Shown here: one piece after another, positions 24,301 through 36,533 of the stretch
How positions within the stretch are numbered: position 1 is the stretch's first letter
Layout of the letters: every line of letters begins with the position of its first letter
Assembly (NCBI GenBank): GCA_026874595.1
Contig: CM049316.1
Location: 77,154,676-77,218,675, forward strand
Direction of reading: 5' to 3'
Source of the DNA: Sipunculus nudus
Taxonomy: Eukaryota; Annelida; Sipuncula; Golfingiida; Sipunculidae
DNA: 64,000 bases
Notes under the pieces: model-generated
What the model saw: the letters and a program-made list of their open reading frames with translations, nothing else
The model's database searches: none
Told to the model about the DNA's origin: nothing
Position numbers and translations under genes: made by a program

Positions 24301-25401
24301 TTTTTCAAATTTCATGAGTATTCCTTTAATGTACTCGAAACCTGTAAGGTTTAAATTTGTTTTATCACTGAAATAAAAATGTACAAGAAACATTATTTTT
24401 AAATACGGCTCGATTCAATCAAGACTGACAAAGGGACAGTGTCTAAGACCATAAATGTTAAAATTACATTTACCGTAATAAGTAATTGTCAGTATGCTCT
24501 TCCTGAATAAATAAGTACAAATGGAGCACCTGTAGTTAACAATAAATCACAGTTACCGATATATTGATATCATCACATATCCCTGTCAGGCATTGCCTGT
24601 ACACAGTGAGTGGACCGTGATATGTAATACTGTTTCTGTTAAAATGGTCAGTTGTCTTCTCTCCTTAAGCCTGGTACATGAGAGCGATTATTAGTTCCCC
24701 TGAAAAATATAAATGTAAGGCACTGCTAGAAGGAAAGTGTGTATGGCAACACGATACATTTTCGCAATTTCACGAGGGCACCTGTATTCCCGAAAATCAT
24801 AAGGGGAAAATTGTATTTGATTCGATACATTAAATATGAATATGTAATGCCAACGTTTAAAAAGTTCATGACTCGATGATATAAACTATCTATTAAGTGC
24901 AGTGACAACATATCATTTGTAACAGTTTTATTGAAATAATATGGAACTCAAATTTAAAATAAACATATCTTCCATAAAACGCTTCGCATTATTATTAATG
25001 AATAATGATACTAGAATTAAATAACAACTATTAAAGATAAATTAAACTTTGCTAGTTACATACACAGTTATTGAAGTCCCAGTTTATCAGTTACTCTTTT
25101 GCGAGATTCATTCAGATCATTTGTCTATTATTTACAAACAAGCAAGCAAACATTAAACCCAAAAGCACCCTTTGAACTCTAAAGTCATTCTATTGATTCA
25201 AGACGTTTATGAAAAGCCGATCATTAACTTCACTATCGAATATTACAGAATGTCGTTTGCAAACTGACGCACACTTATGCGAGAGGTGCCATTCAGGGCC
25301 GATTGTGTGTAGGCAATTAAAAACGTAACAGGTTTGACTAACCGTTTTCCTTGTTTCCTCTGATTGAAGAAATCATTTTCTTAACATTTTTTTTAATATA
25401 A

Positions 25402-25584
25402 GTGAAAGGTCCCCAGGTGAATCGAGAGAATACCATGCACGAAATAGGCCGGTCCAAGTATATATGTGAGTCTGAGTTTCTCAAAAATGTGTATCTGAAG
25501 CCTGTGTCTAAGAAATATGAGGTACGGGATTTAGACGGTCATACGTATCTGACACATAATACAGCTACCACTATGTTACCGTAA
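25402..25584 (+). other. Conserved intronic segment, open only in copy A
   Basis: A 60-codon frame with 'KKYEVRDLDGHTYLTHN' is open here, while the matching stretch in copy B (about 56055-56225) has several stops. No phase-1 exon reading works: using the 'ccccag' acceptor hits a stop quickly. The peptide faintly resembles the end of Ty3/gypsy pol proteins. I regard it as non-coding or an old retroelement scrap. Confidence 0.25.
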
Positions 25585-26381
25585 AATGTTTTCTTAAACA
25601 TTTTTGACAGGGATACAAGGATGTATTATAAAGCATAAAATGCATTAAATTAGACATTAAATACATCTCTGTACAAAGAATGAACAAAAAGATCATTACC
25701 CTATCTCTGGCACGCTTGAATGCAAAGTACCAATATCCGTTGATTATCAGTTAGGTAGACAGGGGGTACGGCAGGGGATTCACGCATCCAACTCTGTCTT
25801 TGCATGTATTTTAAGGCTTAACCGTTCAAACAATAAATATCTGTCACAGAAAGATTATAGCATAGTAAAGTAATTTTCAAGACATGAAAATATCAGTCCT
25901 AAATAGGCCAGGGTAGTGAAACGTGCGGTTTCCATAAAATCCTATGGCAGAATGTTATAAACACAATTACCTGATTAATATTAATACTAGCGGTCAAAAT
26001 ATATTACATGTAAGCGATACAGAGTTAAAACACAGAAATAAAAGCTTAAACCTGAAACCTTCCAATGAAGGCATTATGTACTATTTTGTACAAAACACTA
26101 AAATATGACTTTGCGAGTCTTAAGACCTGTTACTGGATAAAATATAGGAAGAAAAGGTAATGAATGACAGAAATTAGCAAGGCAACTGTAAGGAACTAAA
26201 GGAATGAAACAATTTCTGACCTGATGATGAAAATAGACCAGTATAGTGAAACGTTCAACAAACGTTCAGAAATAGTATCTACATGTCGTCATACAGCATA
26301 GGCACCAAATCATATGAACAAACAATAAATCAACACTATCTGTGATTAATTTGTTTATTGAATGTATTTATTAATTCACAG

Positions 26382-26597
26382 ACCAAACTTGCCCTGATGG
26401 ATTTGGTCACAAACTGGTAACAAGAGCGCACGGATCGTGCTACAAGTTTGTCCTCGACAAGAAAAGGTCATGGAAGGAGTCACTTGACTACTGCGTAAGT
26501 CAAGGTGGTGATCTGGTGAGTGTAGAGACCGCGGAGGAAATGGCTCACCTCACTATAATAACGAAGACGGATCCAAGACTGCTCTGGCCCCAGTCAA
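26382..26597 (+). CDS. Exon 4A: N-terminal half of the CTLD
   Basis: The exon is 216 nt, phase 1 at both ends, acceptor 'ttaattcacag', donor TCAA|GTAAGT with an overlapping second donor (GTAAAA) 4 nt downstream. It encodes residues 131-202. It opens with TCPDGF and has GSCYKF, W161, DYC168 and GGDLVSVET, the classic beginning of a long-form C-type lectin-like domain: C134/C150 form the N-terminal hairpin pair and C168 is the first of the core disulfide. The M/L pattern in 'ETAEEMAHL' fits the second helix. Copy B has an equivalent exon at 56697-56907. The fold assignment is strong. Ligand and calcium dependence are not shown. Confidence 0.85.
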
Positions 26598-27008
26598 GTA
26601 AGTAAAACAAATGTTAACAATACTGATAAGAACATTTCTGAGATCTATAAGTAGCAACTTGTGACATTCCTGAACTCTTTCTGCTGCTTTTTTTTTCAAA
26701 TTACACTGATTGCAGTCAGTCCATGTGACGTGTGCATGATAGTCATGTTAACATGTGTTCCTGATTCTACTTGTGAGCACCCATAGTAAAAAAATAATTA
26801 CATTTGGTAAACTTTCTATAAAGCATGACGAAAGAGTATAAACGAAAACCGTATAATATTCTAGAATCAAAGAAAATGAAAGTTCAACAGATCTGACTTA
26901 TGAATTTATGAATTTTTACTTGAGTTTTGTTAAGCTATTTGGTGTTAAAACGCCAATGAACATCCTGATTATATTAAAATACTTAACAGGTTATCCTTTT
27001 GTTTGAAG

Positions 27009-27142
27009 GCGGGATGTCATTAAAATACATCGGCTTTAGGGTAATTGAAAACGGGGTACACAGAATGAGCATGGCGGGCTCAAAAACAATATGCACCCGA
27101 TGGGGAGGGTATGACAAGGGTTTTTTTCCAATAGCAGTTTAG
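27009..27142 (+). CDS. Candidate alternative terminal exon after exon 4A
   Basis: A phase-1 exon reading (acceptor 'ttgtttgaag') joins in frame to exon 4A and runs 43 residues to TAG, with 'SLKYIGFRVIENGV', then 'SKTICTRWGGYDKGFFPI'. The end has the C-x2-W-G-G-Y-D...FFP-I look of a CTLD tail but lacks the WSSGTD strand and two core cysteines. The paralogous intron in copy B ('ttctgaccaggtgtaataaa') keeps similar flanks but not this sequence. No AATAAA follows closely. It may be an alternative 3' end giving a truncated lectin, an exon relic, or chance. Confidence 0.3.
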
Positions 27143-27689
27143 AATACAACATGTAACAAGAGAACTAAATTATATATACTTGAATATGAATTTTTTCTAA
27201 GTTCAAACTTAACATAACGTGCCTCATCACGAGACAATTACCAAATATTGAATTTAAAAAAAAATTTGGTACATATACCAAGTAAATAAGGTTTTATAAA
27301 CCTGCATAGTTAGCTCTTATCATTCAACCTTATAAATAAGAACATTAATATACAGTAGAACTACTGTATAAAGGTCACCATTGGGACTGGATAAAAGTGG
27401 CCTTAATACAGTAGTGGCCGTGTTGCAAGAGTACACCTAGGAGTGAGGGAAGGTTTCAAAATACAACACAAAAAATGAAATGTTAATTACAGTCGACAAC
27501 AAATATAATTATGTTTATCACTATTACTAACATTATATATAGAAACAGACATGTATCAGTGTATTAGCGTTTTCTATTCCATTTGTCGGCTTTCCCGTGC
27601 CTCTTCTTGGTCAGCCCTACCTTTTCTTGAGAGATGTTCTTGGTCGCCACATTTTGTGGCGAACCTTACGTCTGTGCCGCCACGGGCGG

Positions 27690-28295
27690 TCTTAAAAAAA
27701 TATGGTCAGTTTCATTCCTTATTGATGTTTTGTAGAGAAGACAATTATATCCCGTGCTATACTTATACGACATCTTTCGCTCAAATGAAAGAAAATTACC
27801 TCCTTGCTAATGAAAACCGAAAGATCTCTCTGAGTTGCTTCACAATAGGATATGTATTACACAGTTCATAATAAAAGGGATTATCCATAACTGGCGAAAA
27901 TTCCATAATAATGCAGGTTTCACATATATATTATAGTACGAAATTTTCGTGTTCACACGATTTAATTGTGATTTACTAAAAACTAGCCAAGGGAAGACCT
28001 TATTCGGTTTGTAACTTATGATTGAAATCAGAAACAAACATCTTGTTTCTCCTTTTTGTTATAAGATATATAATATATACCTGATGGCTGTGCAGGATGT
28101 GCAGCGGAAGGTTTTTTTTTAACATTTTATTTTTTAAGTGAAATATTTAGAAAAATATGGAAACACGTTTAATTATATTTTCATCAAAATAAAATTCATA
28201 CCGTTCATGCTGTCTTGAATAACAGTAAATTTTATATTTTAATTCAAGACGGCGTTTCAAAATATTTTTGTGTGCTTAATGCAGTTTCATTTCAA
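27690..28295. repeat. Long inverted repeat, left arm
   Basis: Outer to inner landmarks ('tatggtcagtttcattcctt', 'agatctctctgagttgct', 'ggcgaaaattccataataat', 'aattcaagacggcgtttcaa') recur as reverse complements in the same order at 30500-30850. About 240 bp near 27960-28160 are absent from the right arm. The frame at 27551-27871 crosses this arm and is not credible as a gene. Confidence 0.8.
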
Positions 28296-30499
28296 ATTAG
28301 TGTTTTGTTTCTGCACTTCTCGCACTTTTATTTTAGACCCTTTGATTATTCAGTTACCATTAAAGTACCGTATTGAATTCCTGTTTATTGTACCAACTTA
28401 GATCACATATTCTTGTTTTTAATGAAACTTTTTCATAAATACCGGTAGGTAACAATCGGTGGTAGGTAGAGAGGATAAGCTGAAAACTTAACAATATAAC
28501 ATTACAGAAATATGTTTTTATTTCAGTTTTAAATTGTAGAAATATAACTGAACCTTCATACGTCGACGATCTATTGAACGTGTCGAAGAGAGGCCAGGGG
28601 CCCTCCTCCTCTGCTATCCTGGGCGTTTAGAGTAGAGATACTTTACTTAAAATCACATCTGCCAAATGTAAGATAAAATACCTCCTGCACAGGTATGGGT
28701 TAAAGATTTGGGTTATTCAATATAAATAAATGGTTATGTCAAATTAACACAATATTTAATTACCAATGGTAATTCCTCATATGGAGTAGCCAGTCTAGTA
28801 ATTCTTGTAGTGTTTCTTATGTTCAGAATATTGTAAGCTTTTGTATTTTAATCTGACCTTTGCACGAACATTGGGAAATGTGCTAGTGTGGTGTCTTTAA
28901 AATATGACTTGCGTCTTTTAAAATTGAGGTATTTTAAATATGATGGTAATTTGGTCAATTTATGCAGGGATAGACATCCTTAATACATATGGAAACTAAA
29001 TTCATGTTGACTGTATTTTAACATTTTTCCACGTGTACCCCAACTACCCCACGCCCATTCCAACGAGGCACATCGGTCTCCATAGTAAATGGTCACCAAG
29101 GAATTTCCGCCAGTGTACAGCCCTGATATACATATTTTTATATGACTGGTTAGAATCCCCATAAAGTTCTGAAATTGCAAGACCACTGATATATTTGTTT
29201 TTCGAAACCTGCTTAAAAGGTCAATGTTAACGTGTGTCATTCGATAGGTTCAGTTATATAACCAATAATACATGAAAAAACGTGAAATGGCTTGAGGTAA
29301 CATCAGCCCTCTATATTTAGGATTAGAGACACGTTAATTATATGTCATTGTTCAGGAAACAAAGTCAAAAACCACAGATCCAAACTGAAAAAAAACAGCC
29401 AAATTTGTACAAATGAATATGCATCTTTCTGATGGAGTTCTCATGCAACATCTCAATACTAAAAAAAATTACTTAAAAAACCGCCCCTGCCGGCCCCAAA
29501 TAGGTCCGCCATTGTCTATGTGCGTGTGTAGGTTGAGGGTGTCGTTTTACCTATTACCACCCCGGCCCTACATTGAGAATGGACTGTTACGCCCCTGCAT
29601 GAAAGTTAATATGACTGTAATGTTAAATAGATTGTTGAATTATACCTTGAAGGTATATAGAATATATCTTTCATTGGCACTTGTACAATACAGTAGAAAT
29701 CCTGCTCCTAAAAAACGGTCAGAACCTCTGTAACGGTCAGTTTTTTTGTCCCGATTTTACAACCCTTTTATTTCATATTCGTTTAATTTTTAGTTGCGGC
29801 CACTCCTCTATTCCGCATTACAGCCAGATCTCCCGGTCCCGAAGGCCAGTAATCGCTGCATTTACGGTCAGTGGTCAAATCATTCATCCATGCAGCGTTG
29901 CATCACGTTCCTGTCTGTTAATGACTGTCTCCAGAGGACTGTGACTTTATATATATTTTGGTATAGGGAGTATGATCAGATAATTGTTTTGCAAGTTTTA
30001 TTTATTTTATGAAATGTCATGTTTAGAATCTAAGGAAGAACACATGGTTCGTTTGATGCATATATCAAAGAAATTTAGCAATCAGTATACGCCACCTGCA
30101 TCTTTGATGTTCATTTCTTTTTAAACTTAAAGTCGTGAGAACCGATCTAGTACGACGGTCTCCATAACAAATGTGTTTGGTAGGCGCAAGTCTGCCTGGG
30201 ATTTCTTTCGGACATTTTTTTCCCATGTAATATTCCTGGGGCATGTCTACGTTAGTTTGATGTATGTGACAGCGGACTAGGTGGATAGAGGTGCTGATTG
30301 GCGGAGGAGTCTGGCGGGACGTGTGACGTCATTCTCCAAACACGGCACCGCCTGGTGGCCAAACTTGACTTTCAACCGTGGCTTCTTGCAGCGGTTAGTA
30401 GAGCGAATGGTTGAGCAGAGCTACCGCTGCTCGATATCGGTAAACCGCTCAACAGTGACTGAGTTGTTTGTTTAATATGTAACAGTGTCGCCGTACACA

Positions 30500-30850
30500 G
30501 TTGTGCGTTAAGCACAAAAAATTATTTTGAAACGCCGTCTTGGAAAAAAGTATGAATTTTACTTCAATTCAAGACAGCATTAACAGTATGAATTTTACTT
30601 TGATGATAATATAGTTAAAAGTTTTTTCATATTGTTTATTAAACCTGCATTATTATGGAATTTTCACCAGTTAGGGATTATCCCTTATATAATGAACTGT
30701 GTAATAAATATCCTTTTGTGAAGCAAGTCAGAGAGATCTTTCGGTCCTTTAAGTGTATCACAGGATATAATTGTGTTATCTACAAAACATCTATAAGGAA
30801 TAAAACTGGCCATATATTTTTTGTATGTTTCCAGTTTTATAATGTTGTTA
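30500..30850. repeat. Long inverted repeat, right arm
   Basis: Reverse-complement partner of 27690-28295 ('ttgaaacgccgtcttgg', 'attattatggaattttcacc', 'cagagagatctttcggt', 'aataaaactggccatatttt'). The 2.2-kb spacer (28295-30500) has no recognisable transposase. A foldback-type element or a local inverted duplication are the two options. Confidence 0.8.
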
Positions 30851-32868
30851 GAGGGGCGGCAAATTCTATGACCACCCGGGCGTTACACACGTTAGGTACG
30901 CCAATGCACATAGTACCTAGTAATGGGATCACCACATGTAAGAGAAAAAATATAGTGTTATAATAAAAATGATAATAATAATAATATTAATTTTATTAGT
31001 GCATGGTTGATCAGGACGCATACAAGGGGGGGGGGGGTTATGACGTTGTGTTAAAGTGTGTTTAGGGAATCGTAACTGTTGAGTGTGGATACTGATGTGA
31101 GCGTTTTAGTGCGCCCCCCTACTGCGGTGTAGGATGTATGTAAAATTTTTAATTAAAACATTTAAACAAATGTTAAAGCAGTTTGAGAATAAATTAACAA
31201 TGAATAGAATCGCTTCAGAAACAAAAAAAATATAAAAAAGTTTTTCCTTAAAATTTCTAATTTAAAAAACGTGGTTGATATTGTTTTATTTGATACCTTA
31301 ATGGCTAAGTACCACAGTATCGTGTAAACGGGAGAATCATCATTAATCATTTTTCTATTTTTTTTTTAATTCCTGAAACACTGCATATATATTTGAGGAA
31401 ATTCGCGACACTTATTTGTTAGCTCAGTTGATAATAATTTAACTGAGCTATAGTCGTGGTCCTTTGTCCATCGGCTGTCCCTCCGTCCGTTAAACTGGCA
31501 CGTTTTGAAACAGTTAGATGTCCCCAAAATATCCTACCATAGCGAAAATTAGGTCACTAGGACTTCGTTCCTTTGAGATATTGAGGAAAAACCTTCGTTT
31601 CCCATTAAAAACCCATTGTTACACTTCAAGACTGCCTAATATAAAAATCACTGATCTGAATTTGATCATAGTATATGTGCTTATTCTTACATATATTTCC
31701 TATGTATATACCTAAAATAAGGTCATTACCTTAAATTTTGCCCAAATTTCGGCATTTGGACCATGGCAATTTTTTCCTGTTAGTGCTGTGGATTTAATTT
31801 TCACAGAATGTACACAAAAGCATTTCATCTGTTAAAATCTGAAATTTGAAACAAATTCATCAAAAACTGTAGATTTCATTCAAGTTTTCAAGCACCATGT
31901 CTTGATTGTTTACATCAAGTCAGTGGTATGCATTGTGCTAGGCTGTTCCATAACCCCTTTACTCCTGGAATACTGCCTCTGCGAGTGTCTGGGTCATGCT
32001 GGGTCAGGCAGTAATTACCAGAGAGCCTCTAGAGCTCTCTCTCTCTCTCTCTCACCCCTATGCCTTCCTTCCTCCCTCTTCTGTTGACAGGTACTATAAA
32101 CCAGATTAATTAGCTATAAAAGTTAATGCAATTTAGAAATGTGAATCATTTGAAATATTCACATATATGTTATACTGTTAATGTATAGTAACATTTTTAA
32201 AGCTGGAAAAATATTGATGTAATGAAAAAATGGAATTAATGCAAATATTGTTAATTTTTTTCCTGGCTCATTAGGAATTGATTTGCTTTGATTCTGCATC
32301 TTTCTGCCTAATTTAAACTTTTAATAATTATGAATAAACTTTTCCCAAATTAGCACTGTTGAATTAAATTTCATATCCTGTATGTAAATGCAAAAGTGTT
32401 GTAACTCCCACCATTCCCTTCCCCAAACCACTGAGTCCTTGCTCCTTTGCAATGTGAACAATAGTTCTATTGCTAGAGCATAACATTTAATAAATAAAGA
32501 AAATATATACAGAGAGACAGAGGCGTTGTAAATCCCATCATAACGCCCCCCCCCCCAAAAAAAAATCAAGTCCTTCCACCTCTGGAGTGGGAACGTTTTG
32601 GCTATTGTATAAATATAATAAAATACACAAAAAGGTTTATTAAAAAAATAAAAAATCTCATTATACAAATGTGTAAACTGTTGAACTGTCAACAGCTTAT
32701 CATAGGGTAATCAATGCAAACGCATGGTTTAGATCTCAAAATATTATTTGCCACAATTTCTTTAATCATATTAACCAACTATGGCATAGATGACCTCTTC
32801 CTCTCAGACTTTATCTACAAAATATTTTAGATTTTAACCGTCCATGTGTTTCAGTACGTTGAATGCTC

Positions 32869-32908
<40 letters not shown>

Positions 32909-33714
32909 CCCCTCCTTGCTGCCCTCACAGTTCTCTTCTCTGAACCCCATCCGTATGTTAGCCTCAGTAAACAAGAAGATGTATCAGATATATTCATATT
33001 TTTAAATTTTGTATAACTTTTTTTCCTTATGTACTTATGTACATACCAGAAAAAATGTCGATATTGCGTAATTTGTAGACGTGCTGGGCATCAAAATAAC
33101 GTACCTTGTCAAGACCGAAGAGATATCATGTCATACAGTCACAAATTCATAAATACCCTCATCAGTATAGTTAATCATAACATTATATCTGTCAAATTGA
33201 AATCCTGAAAACGCTATTTTCATCCCTTCCCAAATAAATAAAAAATTCCGAAAAAACATTGAATCACTGAGAGCGCATGTTATGGATGGAAGCCACGGGA
33301 AAACGATTGCAGATGGTGCCACCATCTTGAGTACCAGATGGAGGTATCCTAGAATCCTAGACAGCACAGTTTCAGCTTAATACATTGAAACACTCCTGGG
33401 ATATGGGTTAATATCACTTAAAAGACGTCAAGATGGACACTGCGCAAAAAGGATCGCAGGTGGCGCACCAGTTCATATGTTACCCGATATTTATGCTGGG
33501 TTTCAGAAAGATCGATCCAGGGGTCTCATAGGATTTTTATAGAAACAAACACGGAGTCGGCGGCGGTGGAGGGGGATCTCGGCTGAAAACACAGTGTCCT
33601 CAAAACGCTGTTTTTTTCGCGGACACAAAAACGTTTTCCCTTTATTATTGAGTTTCCTTGTAAAATGTTATGATGGGTTAATTCTCAAAACAAGTGATCT
33701 CTTTATAACTTTAG

Positions 33715-33929
33715 CGTTTTGGAGTTCCGGGACGGACGTTGAAGAGGAGGGCAAGTGGAGGTGGACAACCGGAGGTCTGGTGGACCGCAGCTTACCGAGT
33801 GTAGACAACGTGATACATGGCGATACGGAGGATTGTTTGCATATGTCTTGGACTACAACCTACAACGCATGGGATGATTGGTACTGTACTGGTAGCCTGT
33901 TCCCACTTTGTGAAGTAAGACTCGCTTAG
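33715..33929 (+). CDS. Exon 5A: C-terminal half of the CTLD and stop
   Basis: The exon is 215 nt including TAG, acceptor 'ataactttag', phase 1. It encodes residues 203-273: TFWSSGTD, EGKWRW, then EDC243, WDDWYC260 and LFPLCE (C268). These are the WIGL-like strand, the W-x-W strand and the last cysteines of a CTLD, so C168-C268 and C243-C260 complete the fold. Where carbohydrate-binding CTLDs have EPN or QPD next to a WND triplet, this has 'SLPSVDN' and W255-D-D, so a standard mannose or galactose site is not predicted. The protein ends only five residues after the last cysteine, typical of a secreted CTLD. Confidence 0.85.
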
Positions 33930-34164
33930 TGGCACAGTGGCAACATAAACTGTTCCGTTCATACAAGCAAGATCATTGATACAGCCATCTTTGCATGTTA
34001 AACAGTAATCTACAGAGTATGAGTATAGCAACTTAGACTATCTTTAAAAAGCAAGCTAAACCTTAAGATTCAAATTGGAGTTCAGATAAAATATTTTGAT
34101 ATTTATATGACAGCTTATGGAATATGGGATTGCTGCCTCTGGATATGCTTTATTTGCCAGAGCC

Positions 34165-34170
34165 AATAAA
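34165..34170 (+). terminator. Polyadenylation signal of the lectin gene
   Basis: AATAAA lies 236 nt after the stop of exon 5A, followed by a G/T-rich 'aaggtgtgtcag'. It is the first canonical signal downstream. Confidence 0.5.
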
Positions 34171-34199
34171 TACAAGGTGTGTCAGATGCAGGATATACA

Positions 34200-34435
34200 T
34201 GATTGACTGGAGCTCAGTTTATATTATATTTGATTTTTATTACCGGATAAGTGTATACAAAAACGCTACCGTTATAGAGACTTGCTTAATAATACTCATT
34301 TCTCTCTACCATGATCCAAAATATATTTTGAGTTGAAGCACAAACTAAGCGACATGTACCTTATGTAGTAATCATATTATGTCTTTAATGTAATTAAAAG
34401 TTTCGTTTGTTTCCGTTTTCACCAGTATTTTCCCA

Positions 34436-34466
<31 letters not shown>

Positions 34467-36050
34467 GCAATTTCAATAAATACAGTTAAAGCAATAACAA
34501 AATTGTGGACTTTATAAGGTGAGGATCAATATAGTGATAGACAATATTAAGGTGGAGGATTACACAGAAATTTTCCTTTAATAACATTCAACTTTTCTGA
34601 CATTGCATATAGTGATAGAAAATAAACATTAATGTAATATGATTCACAAAGTTTTCTGTTTGTTTTAGCATCCATATGCAAGTTTTATGTGATTAAGTCT
34701 CAATGTATCTTAAACCACCTTAATGGCCTCTCCAAGAAACACCTGAATAATAAATTGTTAACATTTAAGAGAGTATAATAAATCATAATTTGTATCCAGA
34801 TTCGCAAATATTAAATTCAAATATTATAACCTGTCATTTGAAACATCTGCATAGCCTGTAATTTTGAAGGTTTCGTACACTTAATTCAAACAAACATTAC
34901 AAATATTTTAAAATGATTCTTATTTGCTTCGTGTATATGATCCATTTTCTGAATTCTAATAACTGTAATTTGTTAGCACATTTCTATACAGTTCAGGCAA
35001 GCGTACATCATACCTTCATGGCATTTTATAAGGGAGTACATGTAAAGTAACACTATTTTAAGGAAATAAGACCATATTAAGGACATGACAATTGATTTTT
35101 ATTGTGACCATAACTTGATTCCCGATTCCTAAGATTCCCCCGCCGAAAATGTTAAAGCCACATAAACATTTACAATAAAAGGTGCATTTGTTCACGCCAT
35201 TAATTCATTGTGGCGGAGTACAACATTGTTCTTGTCTCACTAATCCACGTTGTTATGGTCCAGTCCATGTGTTTGTTTAGCACATGGCGACCGGCCCAAT
35301 CTTGCTCAAGCACAACTCCAAAACAAGGTAAACTGACATGAAAGAATAAATACAGAAACAACAACCTCTGCAAGCTTGAAAAAATCTTGATTTGTGAAGT
35401 CACACGGCTATGCAGCATTATTTATTTTCTCGCCCAGTTTCGTACCGTAAAAATTATGGAGAAAAACATTGTGTAAAGTGTAAATTGTGTTTAGTGCTAA
35501 AAGTGCATATTTAACATACCTGGTAAGTGAATTGATCCCTTTAATAAAATCCAAAGCTTTTATAAAAACCCAAGAAATGTCAAAACTGAATAAAGATTTA
35601 AAAAAAAAATTCCTTTCAAAATTCATAGGCAGGTGAAGGACAATAACGCATATAGTGTAAAATTGTATTAAATCAAATTTATTCAGAATGAATTTGCTAG
35701 TTAGGCCTTTGTACCGACACTATCCTAACGAAGTGTTTGGAAAGACGTACATGTGCGCCACTGAGATGGTTTCTAATCCCGGATCGGCTCAATAATATCC
35801 CCTGAATATTTTCCCAAAAAATGTTTGTAACAATGAAGATCCCTTCAGTGTCTTGACCCTATTATGCATATATACAAGCATATATACATATATATGTGAA
35901 TGTTTTATATATTGAATGATGGTGTACTTGTTTCTGTACCACATGTTTAAATACTGAATTAGTACAATAGTATCAAATATTATATTTTCATGATACACCC
36001 AGTAGAAGCGGGAAAGTCCACTATACGATTGACGTAGACCTATATTACAT
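34200..36050. other. No gene seen
   Basis: Contains an (ATT)n microsatellite at 34438-34466 and AT-rich sequence. Short minus-strand frames at 35200-35626 have no domain or splice support. Confidence 0.6.
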
Positions 36051-36053
36051 GTA

Positions 36054-36191
36054 AAACACGTCAGTGTGTCTAACCCATGGCAACATTGAGTTTCACGCCA
36101 GAGGGTAAAACTGTGTTTACGATCAAAAACACAGTTAGGCCCTCTGGCGTGAAACTCAATGTTGCCATGGGTAAGACACACTGACGTGTTT
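36054..36191. mobile_element. Palindromic MITE, 138 bp, TA target sites
   Basis: Two arms (36053-36105 and 36140-36192) are reverse complements over 53 bp with a single mismatch, and the 34-bp centre contains a further inverted pair ('aactgtgttt' and 'aaacacagtt'). TA flanks both ends (36052-36053 and 36192-36193), the target duplication of Tc1/mariner-type transposons. It has no coding capacity. Arm identity of about 98% suggests recent insertion or hairpin-driven correction. Copy B lacks it. Confidence 0.8.
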
Positions 36192-36231
36192 TATACACAC
36201 ACACACACAGACATATATATATATCTATATA

Positions 36232-36255
36232 AGAAAGTACTTTATGTGAGGAATG

Positions 36256-36303
<48 letters not shown>

Positions 36304-36348
36304 ATATATATATATATATATATTAGTCATCTGAATAAAGTACTTTCT
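36232..36348. repeat. Hairpin with 14-bp stems around (TA)n
   Basis: AGAAAGTACTTTAT (36232-36245) and its exact reverse complement (36335-36348) bracket about 60 bp of TA repeat, so the whole stretch can extrude as a cruciform. It lies immediately beside the palindromic MITE. Confidence 0.75.
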
Positions 36349-36533
36349 GAACACGTTCTCCATGAAATTGTATGTTACTCAGAAAGAAATATATGAAATG
36401 GAACTTATTTCTATATTATTTCAGAAACTATAACTGATGTTACACATATATTGTTTTCATATATGTTATGTTATTATGCTTTACAATATTGAATCCTGCA
36501 TGGTGTAAATCTCTGTTGAACATGGAATTTGCT

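Larger units (their letters stand above)
26598..33714. other. Intron 4A, 7.1 kb
   Basis: It contains a candidate alternative terminal exon (27009-27142), a long inverted repeat (27690-30850), CT microsatellites at about 32027-32053 and 32870-32906, and a homopolymer G run at about 31027. 31,400-32,300 and 32,300-33,700 are AT-rich with no supported exon. The copy B intron is only 3.2 kb. Confidence 0.6.
3802..33929 (+). other. Gene model: secreted PAN-like plus C-type lectin protein
   Basis: Five exons, 3802-3841, 17540-17797, 18195-18287, 26382-26597 and 33715-33929, all with GT/AG borders and all split after codon position 1, sum to 822 nt (273 residues plus stop). Order: signal peptide (1 to about 17), PAN/apple-like Cys-rich domain (about 45-99), Thr/Ser/Pro linker (100-130), long-form CTLD (134-268). 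Proteins of this kind are secreted recognition molecules in invertebrate immunity or mucosal and reproductive secretions; which role applies here is not shown. The gene spans 30 kb because introns 1, 3 and 4 hold satellites and transposon remnants. The last two exons have a tandem duplicate at 56697-60414. The weakest part is exon 1, found only by signal-like content, phase and promoter position. Confidence 0.7.

Noticed and set aside
25402-25584. Possible extra exon conserved in both duplicated copies
   Set aside because: The copy B counterpart has stops and no phase-1 reading works in copy A.
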